The position numbers and the translations under genes are program-made. The notes beneath the pieces are model-generated. The model saw only the letters and a list, made by a program, of their open reading frames with translations, made no database searches and was not told the origin of the DNA. Positions 48,335 to 59,360 of a stretch of DNA of 64,000 bases are shown here, piece after piece. The stretch's first letter is position 1, and every line of letters begins with the position of its first letter. Origin of the DNA: Cyanidium caldarium (taxonomy: Eukaryota > Rhodophyta > Bangiophyceae > Cyanidiales > Cyanidiaceae); NCBI GenBank assembly GCA_026184775.1, contig JANCYW010000004.1, forward strand, positions 124,001 to 188,000. Direction: 5' to 3'.

Positions 48335-50668
48335 TTACTTTTTGGCGGCCACGGCGCCCATCTTCTCCATCAGTGCCTTCTCTACGTTGACCGGCAGCCC
48401 GTCGTACTTTTCGAAGAACATCGAGTACTGGGCGCGACCTTTGCTCATGCTGCGCAACGCCGACACGTACTGGAACATTTCTGACAGCGGAACCATCGCC
48501 TTGACCAGCTTGAGGTTGCCGCGTTCGCCGACCTCGGTGATGATACCTCGCCGCGAGTTCACATCGCCCACCACATTGCTGAGAAACTCCTCGGGCGTGG
48601 TCACCTCCAGGCGCATGATCGGCTCCATAACGCGCGGGCGGCACTTGCGGATACCCTCGCGGTATGCGGCGCGCGTGGCAATCTCAAACGCCAGCACCGA
48701 CGAATCCACATCGTGGTACGAGCCGTCCACCAGCCGCGCCCGCAGCCCGAGCAGCGGCGCGCCCACCAGCACGCCGCGCGTCATCTCCGTCTCCAACGCT
48801 TTGACAATGCCCACAAAGTACTCCTTGGGTACTGCGCCACCCTTGATCTCTGACACAAACTCGAATTTCTTCTTCTCGCCGCTCTCGTCGGTGGCATCGA
48901 GCGGCTCGAAGATGATCTTGACGCGGGCAAACTGGCCGGCACCTCCCGACTGCTTCTTGTGGGTGTAATCCACTTCACCGCTCACGGTGATGCACTCGCG
49001 GTAGGCCACTTGCGGCGCGCCGACCTTGCATTCCACCTTGAACTCGCGCTTCATGCGGTCCACGATAATCTCCAGATGCAACTCGCCCATGCCCGAGATG
49101 ATCGTCTGGTTGGTCTCTTCGTCGCGCCGGAAGCGGAACGACGGATCCTCCGACGCCAACTTGGCCAGCGCGACGCTCATCTTGTCGCCATCCGCCTTGC
49201 TGGCCGGCTCCACTGCCACCGATATCACCGGATCGGGGAACGTCATGCGCTCCAGAATGACCGGACTCTGCGGATCGCACAGCGTGTCGCCGGTGGTGGT
49301 GTCTTTCAGACCAGAGATGGCCACGATATCGCCCGACCGCGCCGTCTCAACATCCTTGCGCTCGTTGGCGTGCATCTGCAGCAGCCGGCTGATGCGCTCT
49401 CGGGTGCCCTTGCCGGCGTTGAGCAGCGTATCGCCCCGCTTGATCACTCCCGAGTAGACGCGGCAGAAAGTCAGTGTGCCCACAAACGGGTCGGTCAGCA
49501 CCTTGAAGGCCAGCGCCGAGAACGGCTCCCGGTCGCTGGACATGCGCGTCATTTCCTCCTTCCCGTCCAGCGAGGTGCCACGAATCTGCTCCACGTCGGT
49601 CGGTGCCGGCAGGTAGTATATCACCGCGTCCAACAGCGTCTGCACACCCTTGTTCTTGAACGCCGAGCCGCACAGCACCGGCACCATCTGCAGCGAGCAG
49701 GTGCCCTTGCGCAGCAGCCGCCGGATCTCTTCCTCGGTGAACTCCTCGCCCTCCATGTACTTCTCCAGCGCCTTCTCGTCCACCTCCGCCACCTGCTCGA
49801 TCAGCTTCTCCCGCCACTTTTGCGCCTGCCCCTGCAGCGAGTCGCGAATATCGCGCACGTCATACTTGGCACCGAACTCCTCGGTGTGCCATACCACCTC
49901 CTTCATGGCCACCAGATCGATCACGCCCTCCAAGTTGGCCTCCGACCCGATGGGCAGCTGGATGACGACCGGGTTGGCGCCCAGCTGCTTGCGAATCTCC
50001 TCCACACAACGGTAAAAGTCGGCGCCCACGCGGTCCATCTTGTTCACAAAACACATCCTCGGCACCTTGTAGCGGTCCGCCTGCCGCCACACCGTCTCCG
50101 ACTGCGGCTCCACCCCGGCCACAGCATCGAACACCGCAATGGCGCCGTCCAGCACTCGCAGCGACCGCTCCACCTCGATGGTGAAGTCGACGTGGCCGGG
50201 CGTGTCGATAATGTTGATCTGGTGTTCCTTCCAGTTGCAAGTCGTGGCCGCCGAAGTAATGGTGATGCCGCGCTCCTTCTCCTGGTCCATATAGTCCATG
50301 GTGGCCGCGCCATCGTGCACCTCGCCTATTTTGTAGTTGATACCGGTGTACAACAGAATGCGCTCGGTGGTGGTGGTCTTGCCGGCGTCGATGTGCGCCG
50401 CAATCCCAATGTTGCGCACCGTCTCCAGCGGCACTTTGCGCGCCGCCAACACTTCCTCGGTGGCCAACACCATCTGGGTGACCGCCAGGACATTTCCTGC
50501 TGGCAGTCGCGCCCGACGCGCGCGCCCACCGACGGTCGTTGCCGCTGGCGTGAACGAGCTCGAGCGGCACATGGGGCGTTGCAGTCGGGAGGTTGCGACC
50601 GTCCCCCGCGCAGTGCTCAGCGACGGACACACCCAGACAAAACCCAACGGAGTGGAAGATCCCGTCAT
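48335..50668 (-). CDS. Plastid elongation factor G
   Basis: A 777-residue translocase GTPase. G1 is [16 protein letters not shown], switch II/G3 [10 protein letters not shown] and G4 FVNKMDR. Also present are [19 protein letters not shown] and [16 protein letters not shown], which match plastid and bacterial EF-G rather than mitochondrial EF-G1 (which has VGGVQCQTMTVNRQ-type sequence). Domains II-V follow, ending [22 protein letters not shown]. The ATG at 50668 opens a Ser/Thr/Arg-rich 60-residue transit peptide. It is divergent from phytoene desaturase, another plastid gene, with 292 bp between the starts. Confidence 0.93.
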   Translation of the reverse strand: MTGSSTPLGFVWVCPSLSTARGTVATSRLQRPMCRSSSFTPAATTVGGRARRARLPAGNVLAVTQMVLATEEVLAARKVPLETVRNIGIAAHIDAGKTTTTERILLYTGINYKIGEVHDGAATMDYMDQEKERGITITSAATTCNWKEHQINIIDTPGHVDFTIEVERSLRVLDGAIAVFDAVAGVEPQSETVWRQADRYKVPRMCFVNKMDRVGADFYRCVEEIRKQLGANPVVIQLPIGSEANLEGVIDLVAMKEVVWHTEEFGAKYDVRDIRDSLQGQAQKWREKLIEQVAEVDEKALEKYMEGEEFTEEEIRRLLRKGTCSLQMVPVLCGSAFKNKGVQTLLDAVIYYLPAPTDVEQIRGTSLDGKEEMTRMSSDREPFSALAFKVLTDPFVGTLTFCRVYSGVIKRGDTLLNAGKGTRERISRLLQMHANERKDVETARSGDIVAISGLKDTTTGDTLCDPQSPVILERMTFPDPVISVAVEPASKADGDKMSVALAKLASEDPSFRFRRDEETNQTIISGMGELHLEIIVDRMKREFKVECKVGAPQVAYRECITVSGEVDYTHKKQSGGAGQFARVKIIFEPLDATDESGEKKKFEFVSEIKGGAVPKEYFVGIVKALETEMTRGVLVGAPLLGLRARLVDGSYHDVDSSVLAFEIATRAAYREGIRKCRPRVMEPIMRLEVTTPEEFLSNVVGDVNSRRGIITEVGERGNLKLVKAMVPLSEMFQYVSALRSMSKGRAQYSMFFEKYDGLPVNVEKALMEKMGAVAAKK

Positions 50669-50897
50669 TGTGGATTGGGAGCTCTAGTCGTCAAGGGGTG
50701 ACCGACAGAACGTGTCGGAGCGTCGAGGTGGGAGAAGCGCGAGGAATCGCTCGTCGTCGTCGGCGCCGGCCGTGCTCGTCGTCGTTCCTGTGAGCGGAAA
50801 CGCGAAATCGCTGCGGGCGATCGCGCCCAGACGAGACGTGAAGCGGGCGTGGCTTATCGTGGTCTGGGCGGGCGAGCACCTCGTCGGATTGCGGTGA

Positions 50898-52547
<1,650 letters not shown>

Positions 52548-52591
52548 GCGGATGCTCGGTAAAAAGAAGGGTGGCAGTCGGTCTGAGCAGG

Positions 52592-52876
52592 TCATCGTTG
52601 CGACTGCAGCACCAGTTGCTTCAGCCGTCGGTACAACTGCCTCTTCTCCTCTTGCAAGCGCTGCAGTTCCGCACGGTAATCGAGCAGGAGCGGATCCTCA
52701 GCGTCATCTGGGACGGGCTCGGCAGAAGGTGGTGGTGATGGTTGCGGTTGCGCTAGGGTGTGCTCTGCTTGGAGGCGCCGGCGGATTTCCGCCTCGAACA
52801 AGTGCATCTCCTCCAACTTTGGTCCCATGAAAGAGTACATGCGCGGCTTTTGCGCCGCCTCCGACACGAAGCCCAT
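52592..52876 (-). CDS. Small predicted coiled-coil protein, unknown
   Basis: A 94-residue protein from the ATG at 52876. I do not recognise it. A basic/aromatic start (MGFVSEAAQKPRMYSFMGPK) leads to KLEEMHLFEAEIRRRL, a Pro-rich spacer, then LLLDYRAELQRLQEEKRQLYRRL, a likely coiled coil. The second coil is strongly heptad-like, and codon use resembles the neighbours, which supports a real gene. The frame extends 38 codons upstream, but only to a GTG. The absence of other coding sequence in this stretch also argues for it. Confidence 0.5.
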   Translation of the reverse strand: MGFVSEAAQKPRMYSFMGPKLEEMHLFEAEIRRRLQAEHTLAQPQPSPPPSAEPVPDDAEDPLLLDYRAELQRLQEEKRQLYRRLKQLVLQSQR

Positions 52877-53599
52877 GATCAAATGAAGGATGGGTGAGGG
52901 GCGCGTCTCTAACACAAGCTCGGCGTGACGAGGACCTTGGCGGGGTCGCCTCGACGCTGAGGAGGAAGTCGTGAAGGAGACCGAGAACACGCGTGGCGCT
53001 CTACCGAGAACAGCGGGAGCGGGAGCACTTGGTTATTCAGAAAGCTGTTATGTGGATCAGGGTCTTCTAAATCGAAGGCGGTGTCGATGCGTCGTGGACT
53101 GCCGCACTTGCTGCACCCACCGAGGAGAAGAGACGTCCCACCTCCGTCACCTTGTCCTACACTCGTCTCCCACGAGGCGCGTGCCTAACGGGCACCCTCC
53201 CTTTTCTGGTGCAACCACTTTTCAAGTCCTCTTCCTCGCTGAGGAGGCGCTAGCCGACGCACGCTATATTTAGCGCCCGCCGCCTCCGACGTCTTTCTCA
53301 CAGGCACCTCCCTGCAGACACTATTTTCTCTCGCTCGAGTCGGATGGTGCGTGTCCGTCCTTTGCGCGTCGGCGGCCGCCTCTAAAAAATAGCGTTCGCG
53401 TGGATTCTGATTCATTCGCTCGGCGTCGGGACACGCGTCCGTGCCTCGTTACCACTCGTTTCAGCGGCGGGAAATTCGCAAATTCGAGTTGCCCGCGCGC
53501 GGGTTTTGCCCGCGATTGGGAGGGGAGCGTTGGCGTTGTCGTATTCTTCCAAACACCACAGTTCGCGATCATCGATCAGCTACTTGCCAGTCCATCATC
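52877..53599. promoter_or_regulatory. Long upstream region of the first cysteine-rich gene
   Basis: The 723 bp between divergent genes. Two AT-rich elements stand out in GC-rich DNA: CTATATTTAG at about 53264-53273 and TAAAAAATA at 53383-53391. Both lie on the plus-strand side leading into the secreted-protein gene. No ORF is supported. Confidence 0.45.
53265..53272 (+). promoter_or_regulatory. Candidate TATA box of the first cysteine-rich secreted-protein gene
   Basis: TATATTTA, flanked by CGC and GCG, 328 bp before the ATG at 53600. A second AT-rich stretch lies 217 bp before the ATG. A TATA element is unusual in this window and could mark a strongly or conditionally expressed gene (inference). 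Confidence 0.4.
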
Positions 53600-54604
53600 A
53601 TGAACGCTCGCGTTTCGATTGTGATCCTCGCCATCTTGGCGGTGCTAGCGTGCGTCTGGGTTGCGCCGGCGGCGGCGATCCCGACGGAGGAGCGCTGGGC
53701 TCAGCAGGCGGTGCAGGCGACTTCCTCGCCGGCGGTGACGTGCACGCCGAAGCAGACCATCCAGAACTGCCAGACGCAGAAGGAGTGCGTCCAGTACCAA
53801 ACGATACAGGAGTGCGTGAGCAAGTATCAGGTCTGCACGACGCCGCAGGTGCAAGCGGTGCAGGTGGTGCAGGCGCAACAGGTGGAGACGAAGAAGGTCG
53901 AAGTGCAGGCTAAGAAGCGCTGGTATCAGCAGGAGCAGCAGCAGCAGCAGCAGCAAACGCAACAAGTGTTGGCGACGGCGGTGGCGACGCCGTCGTGCAC
54001 CGAAAAGTGTAAGTATGCCAGCGTGCAGCAGTGCGTCGCCTACCAGCACTACAAGGTGTGCGAGGTGTGCGTGGAGGAGTATGCGGCGCAGAAGGTTTGC
54101 CAGGCGGTGCAGGCAACTCAGCAGCAGAACCAGCAGCAGAACCAGCAGTGGAACCAGTGGAGCCGGCGCTGGTATCAACAGCAGCAGGCAGTGCAGGCAG
54201 TGCAGGCGACGTCGGCGGTTCAGTGCATCTACAAGTGCGCGTCGCAGGGTCAGACGTGTCACGAGCAAAAGTTCCCGATCCAGACGGTGCAGCCGACGCA
54301 GTCGGTGTTGCCGACCACCACCACCACGGCCATAGTGACGGTGACGGTGCAGCCGACGCAGTCGGTGTTGCCGACCACCACCACCACGGCCACTAGCACC
54401 GCGACCTCCACGACGACGATGACGGCGATCCCCGTACCGACTTCGACGGCAACGGCGTCTGCGACCACGACGACATCGCCGACGCCCTCGGTGACCATTT
54501 CGACATCGCCGACGCCCTCGGTGACCATTTCGACGTCGCCGACGCCCTCGGTGACGATTTCGACGTCGCCGACGCCCTCGGCTTCGAGCGCCGTGATCAT
54601 CTGA
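53600..54604 (+). CDS. Secreted Gln-rich cysteine-array protein A, new family
   Basis: A 334-residue protein. MNARVSIVILAILAVLACVWV...AAA is a signal peptide. The mature part has three cysteine modules: C-x8-C-x5-C-x8-C-x6-C; C-x3-C-x7-C-x8-C-x2-C-x9-C; and C-x3-C-x6-C. The spacing is identical to that in the gene at 55367. Between them are Gln-rich linkers (QQEQQQQQQQTQQ) and recurring RWYQQ segments preceded by KKR or SRR. The tail is Thr/Ser/Pro-rich: two copies of VQPTQSVLPTTTTTA, then four of a ten-residue SPTPSVTIST unit, likely heavily O-glycosylated. The end (ASSAVII) is too short for a GPI signal. I know no family with this pattern. An extracellular-matrix or cell-wall role is inference. 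Confidence 0.8.
   Translation: MNARVSIVILAILAVLACVWVAPAAAIPTEERWAQQAVQATSSPAVTCTPKQTIQNCQTQKECVQYQTIQECVSKYQVCTTPQVQAVQVVQAQQVETKKVEVQAKKRWYQQEQQQQQQQTQQVLATAVATPSCTEKCKYASVQQCVAYQHYKVCEVCVEEYAAQKVCQAVQATQQQNQQQNQQWNQWSRRWYQQQQAVQAVQATSAVQCIYKCASQGQTCHEQKFPIQTVQPTQSVLPTTTTTAIVTVTVQPTQSVLPTTTTTATSTATSTTTMTAIPVPTSTATASATTTTSPTPSVTISTSPTPSVTISTSPTPSVTISTSPTPSASSAVII
54283..54392. repeat. Two 60-bp direct repeats coding VQPTQSVLPTTTTTA
   Basis: Period 60 (54283 and 54343); 50 bases are identical, a coding expansion in the mucin-like tail of protein A. Confidence 0.85.
54471..54590. repeat. Four 30-bp tandem repeats coding SPTPSVTIST
   Basis: Four 30-bp units with few substitutions encode the Ser/Thr/Pro decapeptide; the last unit degrades after PTPS. 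This is a coding repeat, not CRISPR. Confidence 0.88.
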
Positions 54605-55366
54605 AGCATCCTGATCGCTGGCTGGATAGCATAGTTTGCTGGTTCGCCCTCGGCGATCTTCCGACCGACTATGGCAAGTTCGGCCTCATGAGACGTAGTC
54701 ACGGCAAGCTTGCTGGTGATGAGGCCCGCATGTACGATCACTATACTCGATGGCCTTCGGGCGCCTGCGTGATGATAGGCGTTCCGATATGAAACGAAGC
54801 AATTTCGTGCACCGCAGCGCGTGCAGCGAGAGCCGCTTTCGCCAACACCACTGCCGCAGCGAGAAGTAGGGAACGGTTGCGAAGTGGCAGGCTAGATGGG
54901 CCATGAAGGCCCCGGTGGGTATTCCACGGAACGTAAACAAGTAGAGGAGTGGATGAGAAGAGGGTATTTCGTGCGTTGTGCTTTGGAGGGTTCCGCGTGA
55001 ATGGACTGCCGGGCTCGCAGCGGGGCGTCTCCAGGCGTGCCCGGGTGAACGATGTGGAGGTTTGCGCAAGTGCCAAACGCCACATTCAGACATTCATTTG
55101 GGGAGAGCGCTCGAGGTAGGAACTCCCCCTCCATTTCGTAAGCGCTCCGCACTCACGAATGCTATTTTGGGAAGTGGCGCAGGTTTGCCTGCCTCTATGT
55201 GCACTCCCCGGGGCGCAACGTGTACCGCACGAACGCACGCGTCGATCGGGCGTCCGCTCGGGAGAAGTGCGCGGCCGTGATGTAACGAAGGGTTTGGCGA
55301 CGACGTGAAGAGCCATTGGGGTTGTCAACGCTCCCCACAGTCTCTCTTTCTACGGAGCGAACTGTT
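54605..55366. other. Gap between the two cysteine-array genes
   Basis: The 762 bp hold the 3' end of gene A and the promoter of gene B. No clear TATA box, ORF or RNA gene. No remnant of a third paralogue is visible. Confidence 0.5.
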
Positions 55367-56035
55367 ATGACCAAGTCGCGCCTCTCATTGCTGTGGGCGG
55401 TGGTGGGCTGGCTGGTGCTGGTGAGTGTGTTGGTGGGTGCGGTGTTGCCGGCCAAAGCGGCTACGGAGGAGAACGTTGCCGAGATGCCATCGGTGGAGCG
55501 GTATCCGCAGTGCACGCCGCACATACACTACTATGATTGTCAGACGTATAGGCACTGCGTTCGCTATGACTATGTCAACTATTGCTATGAGACCTACAAC
55601 GACTGCACTTGCCCGAGCGGGCATGTTCTCGGCCACGAGGGCAGCTCATCGTACTGCTACTCCTCGTCGGAAACCTCAGCGCATACAGCACCGACTTGCC
55701 ACCGCAAGTGCCGCTACCGCCGCGAGCACCGCTGTGTGAGGTACGAGAGGTACAAGCATTGCCGCATATGTGAGTATCTCTACTGCCCGTACCAGTACTG
55801 CGGTTCTGGCAGCGACAACTCGCACATGCGTTTGGCGGAGGCGGTCGACGGCAACGCTGTGGAGCGCATGCCGTCGTGCTCGTACCGTTGTCGACCGTGT
55901 GGGCACCGGTGCTACGACAAGAACATCGACTTTTCCTACTACACGCCGTCCTACTCGTCGATGCCGACCTCCAGGCCGACTTCGTCTTCGAGTTCCATGT
56001 CGGCAGTCAGCTTCAACATCGTCGCCAACCACTAG
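55367..56035 (+). CDS. Secreted Tyr/His-rich cysteine-array protein B, paralogue of A
   Basis: A 222-residue protein with a signal peptide (MTKSRLSLLWAVVGWLVLVSVLVGAVLPAKA). Its cysteine modules have exactly the spacing of protein A (8-5-8-6; 3-7-8-2-9; 3-6), plus four extra cysteines. The CVxY...C core appears twice in each protein (CVRYDYVNYC and CVRYERYKHC here). The composition has shifted from Gln-rich to Tyr/Arg/His-rich, and the long mucin-like tail is reduced to a short Ser/Thr/Pro stretch. The two genes are neighbours on the same strand, so they probably arose by tandem duplication. The function is unknown. The ATG at 55367 is the first in frame. Confidence 0.8.
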   Translation: MTKSRLSLLWAVVGWLVLVSVLVGAVLPAKAATEENVAEMPSVERYPQCTPHIHYYDCQTYRHCVRYDYVNYCYETYNDCTCPSGHVLGHEGSSSYCYSSSETSAHTAPTCHRKCRYRREHRCVRYERYKHCRICEYLYCPYQYCGSGSDNSHMRLAEAVDGNAVERMPSCSYRCRPCGHRCYDKNIDFSYYTPSYSSMPTSRPTSSSSSMSAVSFNIVANH

Positions 56036-56264
56036 CGCAGATCATGTGTCTGGACCCCATTGGGGAAGGGAATGAGCGGGACAGGATATGCGAGGTGGTA
56101 TGCGGAGCGAGAAAGAGGCAGATGAAGAAGGGACATAGGCAACACACCTTCATGCAGCGGTTTCAGCTCGCTCTCTCAGGCAGGGAAGCACACACGCTCA
56201 TCCAGGTAAAAGCGCAGCAGGGTCGCTGCGCTCGGGTTTTATTCCATGCGCTTCCCCAACGCCT

Positions 56265-58502
56265 CTACTGCACCGTGACCGACTTGGCCAGGTTCCGCGG
56301 CTGATCCACGTTCAACCCGCGCGCCACCGCCATATGGTACGCAATCAGTTGCATGGGAATGATGCCCAGCACCACTTGCAGACAATCCACCGCCGGCGGC
56401 ACCGCCAGCACCGTGCTCACCCCGGCGCGCCGAAACTCGTCTTCGTCGCCCTCACAGCATACCACGATCATGCGGTGACTGCCGCCGCGCGCCAGCACCT
56501 GCTGCAACGCATTCTTCACCTTGTCGTAACAGTCGTCGCGCATGGCGAACAATACGATCGGCATCTCCTCGTCTACCAACGCCAGCGGGCCGTGCTTCAG
56601 CTCGCCGGCGTGTATGCCCTCGGTGTGCACGTAGCTGACCTCTTTGATCTTCAGCGCCGCCTCCAAACAGGTGGCGTAGTGAAAGCCGCGACCGAACAGC
56701 AGAATCGAGGTGGCGCGGCACAGCTGGGTACAAGCGATATCCCGCAGCACATCGTCCATCTGCAGCACCCGTCGCACCTGCTCGGGCAGGCGCGCCAGAC
56801 CGTCCATGATCTCCGCCCGCCGCGCCGCCTTGCTCAGACGGTCGGCGCTGAGCAGCAGACCGATCATGACCATCGCCACAATCTGCGAAGTGTACACCTT
56901 GGTGGACGCCACCCCGATCTCGCAGCCGGCATTCAAATGCACACCGCAGTCGGTGAGACGGGCGATGGCCGACCCCACCACATTCACCACACCTACCGTT
57001 AGCGCGTTGCGCTGCTTGGCGTATCGCAGCGCATCGAGGGTGTCGGCGGTCTCACCCGACTGGCTCAGGAAGAAACACACATCGGAGCGGAAGATAGGAC
57101 AGCGGCGATCCAAAAAGTCGCTGGCCAACTCCACCGCCACCGGCAGCTCGGTCAGCTGCTCCATCAGATGTCGACAGGCCAAGGCGGCGTTGTAGCTGGT
57201 GCCGCAACCGACAAAAATCAGTCGCGAGCTGCGCAGAATATCAGCCAGACGCTCGCGCAAGCCGCCCAAATGCACGGTGCGCGTGCTCGCCTGAAAACGC
57301 CCGCGCATGGTGCTGACCAGGCTGTCGGGCTGCTCGAAGATCTCTTTCAGCATGAAGTGGTCAAAGTTGCCCCTCATGATCTGTTCCAGCTCAAAGTCGA
57401 GGGTGATCAACGCGCGCGTCTGCGTGACCGCTCGCTGCACGCCCTCGTCCATGAACGAGAACACGTCCACCTCGCCGTCGCTATCCACATGTACCACGTC
57501 ACTGTCCTCCAGTACCACCACCTGTCGCGTGTGTTCCACGATGGCGCTGGCATCGGACGCGAAGAAAAGCTCGCACCGCTGCTCACTCTCTCGAGCCGGC
57601 CGGCCGTTGGTCCGCGGGCTGGCCGGGTGAAAACTGAAACCGCGCGGCAGCTCCGTCTCCAAGCCCACCTGCGCCACCTGATAGATGCTGGGGTCGCGAC
57701 GCGGCGTCCGTCGCAGCAGCCCGCCCTTCATACCGCTGGAGGGTATCTGGGTGGGCAAACTGTCCAGGCTGCGCGAACTGCCGCCGCCATCCCCTGACAG
57801 GTATTCGTGGTGAGGACTACCCTGCGGACTGGACATATCTGCCGCCTGAGCGGCAGTGGCCATGCCCATCACCAGTGGTGAGCCGCGCTTGCAGGCCACC
57901 ACTTCGCCCGGAAAGTGCTGGGAACGAATGATGAGGGCGTACGCGCCCTCCAGCTCGTGCATCAACAGCATCACTAAGCGCGGGAACGACAGCGCCTCAC
58001 TGGGTGTCTCTGACCCGCACAGCTCGTTGTACAGATGTGCCAGCAGCTTGGCCACCACTTCGGTGTCGGTGTCCGATTCGAACGGGAATCCTTTCTTGAG
58101 CAACACCTCTCGCAACGCCGCGTAGTTGGTGATGATCCCGTTGTGCACCACCAGAAACTCGTGGCCCGGCCCCGAGCTGTGCGGGTGGCTGTTGACGACA
58201 CTCGGCGCGCCATGCGTGGCCCAGCGGGTGTGCGCCAGCCCGACATGCGTGCTGACCGAGAAATCCGGCTCATTCGTCAGCGTCTGCCACACCTGGGCCT
58301 CCAGGATGGCCACCGTGCCCGGCGACTTGATGACCAGCGCCGAGCGGTTCCCACTGGGATCGGTGAGCGCGTCATCGATCGCAATGCCCGCCGAGTCGTA
58401 CCCGCGGTACTCTAGCCGCCGCAGTCCGTTCAGTAGGGTGCGAACGATGTCCTGGCGGGTTCGTTCCACGCCGTGGGTCACGTACGCGAAGATGCCGCAC
58501 AT
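56265..58502 (-). CDS. Glutamine:fructose-6-phosphate aminotransferase (GFAT)
   Basis: A 745-residue enzyme making glucosamine-6-phosphate, the entry step to UDP-GlcNAc. It starts MCGIFAYVTHG; Cys2 is the glutaminase nucleophile, so the start is certain. RLEYRGYDSAGIAI and HTRWATHGAPSVVNSHPHSS complete the Ntn domain. A roughly 85-residue Ser/Gly-rich insertion in this domain is of the kind seen in eukaryotic GFAT. Two SIS domains follow (FVGCGTSYNAALAC, FLSQSGETADTLDALR, ASTKVYTSQ, HAGELKHGPLALVDE), ending PRNLAKSVTVQ as usual. Confidence 0.96.
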   Translation of the reverse strand: MCGIFAYVTHGVERTRQDIVRTLLNGLRRLEYRGYDSAGIAIDDALTDPSGNRSALVIKSPGTVAILEAQVWQTLTNEPDFSVSTHVGLAHTRWATHGAPSVVNSHPHSSGPGHEFLVVHNGIITNYAALREVLLKKGFPFESDTDTEVVAKLLAHLYNELCGSETPSEALSFPRLVMLLMHELEGAYALIIRSQHFPGEVVACKRGSPLVMGMATAAQAADMSSPQGSPHHEYLSGDGGGSSRSLDSLPTQIPSSGMKGGLLRRTPRRDPSIYQVAQVGLETELPRGFSFHPASPRTNGRPARESEQRCELFFASDASAIVEHTRQVVVLEDSDVVHVDSDGEVDVFSFMDEGVQRAVTQTRALITLDFELEQIMRGNFDHFMLKEIFEQPDSLVSTMRGRFQASTRTVHLGGLRERLADILRSSRLIFVGCGTSYNAALACRHLMEQLTELPVAVELASDFLDRRCPIFRSDVCFFLSQSGETADTLDALRYAKQRNALTVGVVNVVGSAIARLTDCGVHLNAGCEIGVASTKVYTSQIVAMVMIGLLLSADRLSKAARRAEIMDGLARLPEQVRRVLQMDDVLRDIACTQLCRATSILLFGRGFHYATCLEAALKIKEVSYVHTEGIHAGELKHGPLALVDEEMPIVLFAMRDDCYDKVKNALQQVLARGGSHRMIVVCCEGDEDEFRRAGVSTVLAVPPAVDCLQVVLGIIPMQLIAYHMAVARGLNVDQPRNLAKSVTVQ

Positions 58503-59360
58503 GACAGCGGAGGGGAGCGTGGAGATGGAGGGAAATCAGAGACGGACGGATGGGGCTGGGCCGGGAAAAGACTTGACATGGAACACCTCCATTCCTCGCG
58601 GTACCCTGTGCGTCCTGGAGCCGTAAACGTCGGCTTGACGAATGCGGACCGTGGTGGCTGTCGAAAGGAGAACGGCGGACCGATCGCGTCTGCGCCGAGA
58701 GCGCGCGGCACACACACACAGATACACGCACACACACACAGATACACACACCCACGAGGAGCGCCACCGAGGCCGCAAGGCGCGCGCTACGCTGGGAAGG
58801 CGCACAGAGTGAGGGACGCGTGAGGAGCGGTCTGCTCAAGGGCAGATGGGGGCGTCGAGGATGGCGGCAGTGTATTCGGGAGACGTTGGTATGCAAGTCG
58901 TCGATTGGGTTGCACGCAAGGCGTCCGTCAAGACGCCGGCTTTCGGAAGGTCTCCGTCTCTTGTGCGCGTCTGCCTCATGAATATCGCGCTCTCTTTTCC
59001 ACGTCACGGCATAGGCTCCTCCGCTTGCCGTTTGTCGAGAGACGCAGCGCACACGGCACCGGGCGCAGCGCGCCCGGTGCGACGACGCGCTATCGACGTT
59101 CAGCGTCCGCGCGGGCACGCTCGCAAACGTATCGCTGCGCGACCGTTCCCCGCCTCCGCATCACCCTGCAACCCCTTCCTCTCGTTCAGCAACCGCCCGA
59201 GTTGCCAGCATTACGTCATCGGTGGCGCGGCCGTGGTGCGCAACGCGCCCATGCGTCTCGACACCAGCACGACCGGCCGTCCCAGCAGCGCCTTCCGCGC
59301 CTCGTGTGGACGTGCACCCACAACAACAAAACGGACTACAGCAACTTCACCTCCCCATCC
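58503..59360. promoter_or_regulatory. Divergent intergenic region with CA microsatellite
   Basis: The 858 bp between GFAT (minus) and the SLC25 gene (plus). It contains a CA/GATACA run at 58709-58753. The SLC25 frame is open through much of the region, but its first ATG is at 59361, so I do not treat the upstream part as coding. Confidence 0.5.
58709..58753. repeat. (CA)n microsatellite with GATACA interruptions
   Basis: CACACACACACAGATACACGCACACACACACAGATACACACA-type repeat in the shared upstream region. Confidence 0.88.

Noticed and set aside
54471-54590. Regular 30-bp repeats as a CRISPR array
   Set aside because: No spacers; the repeats are contiguous and encode a Ser/Thr/Pro decapeptide.
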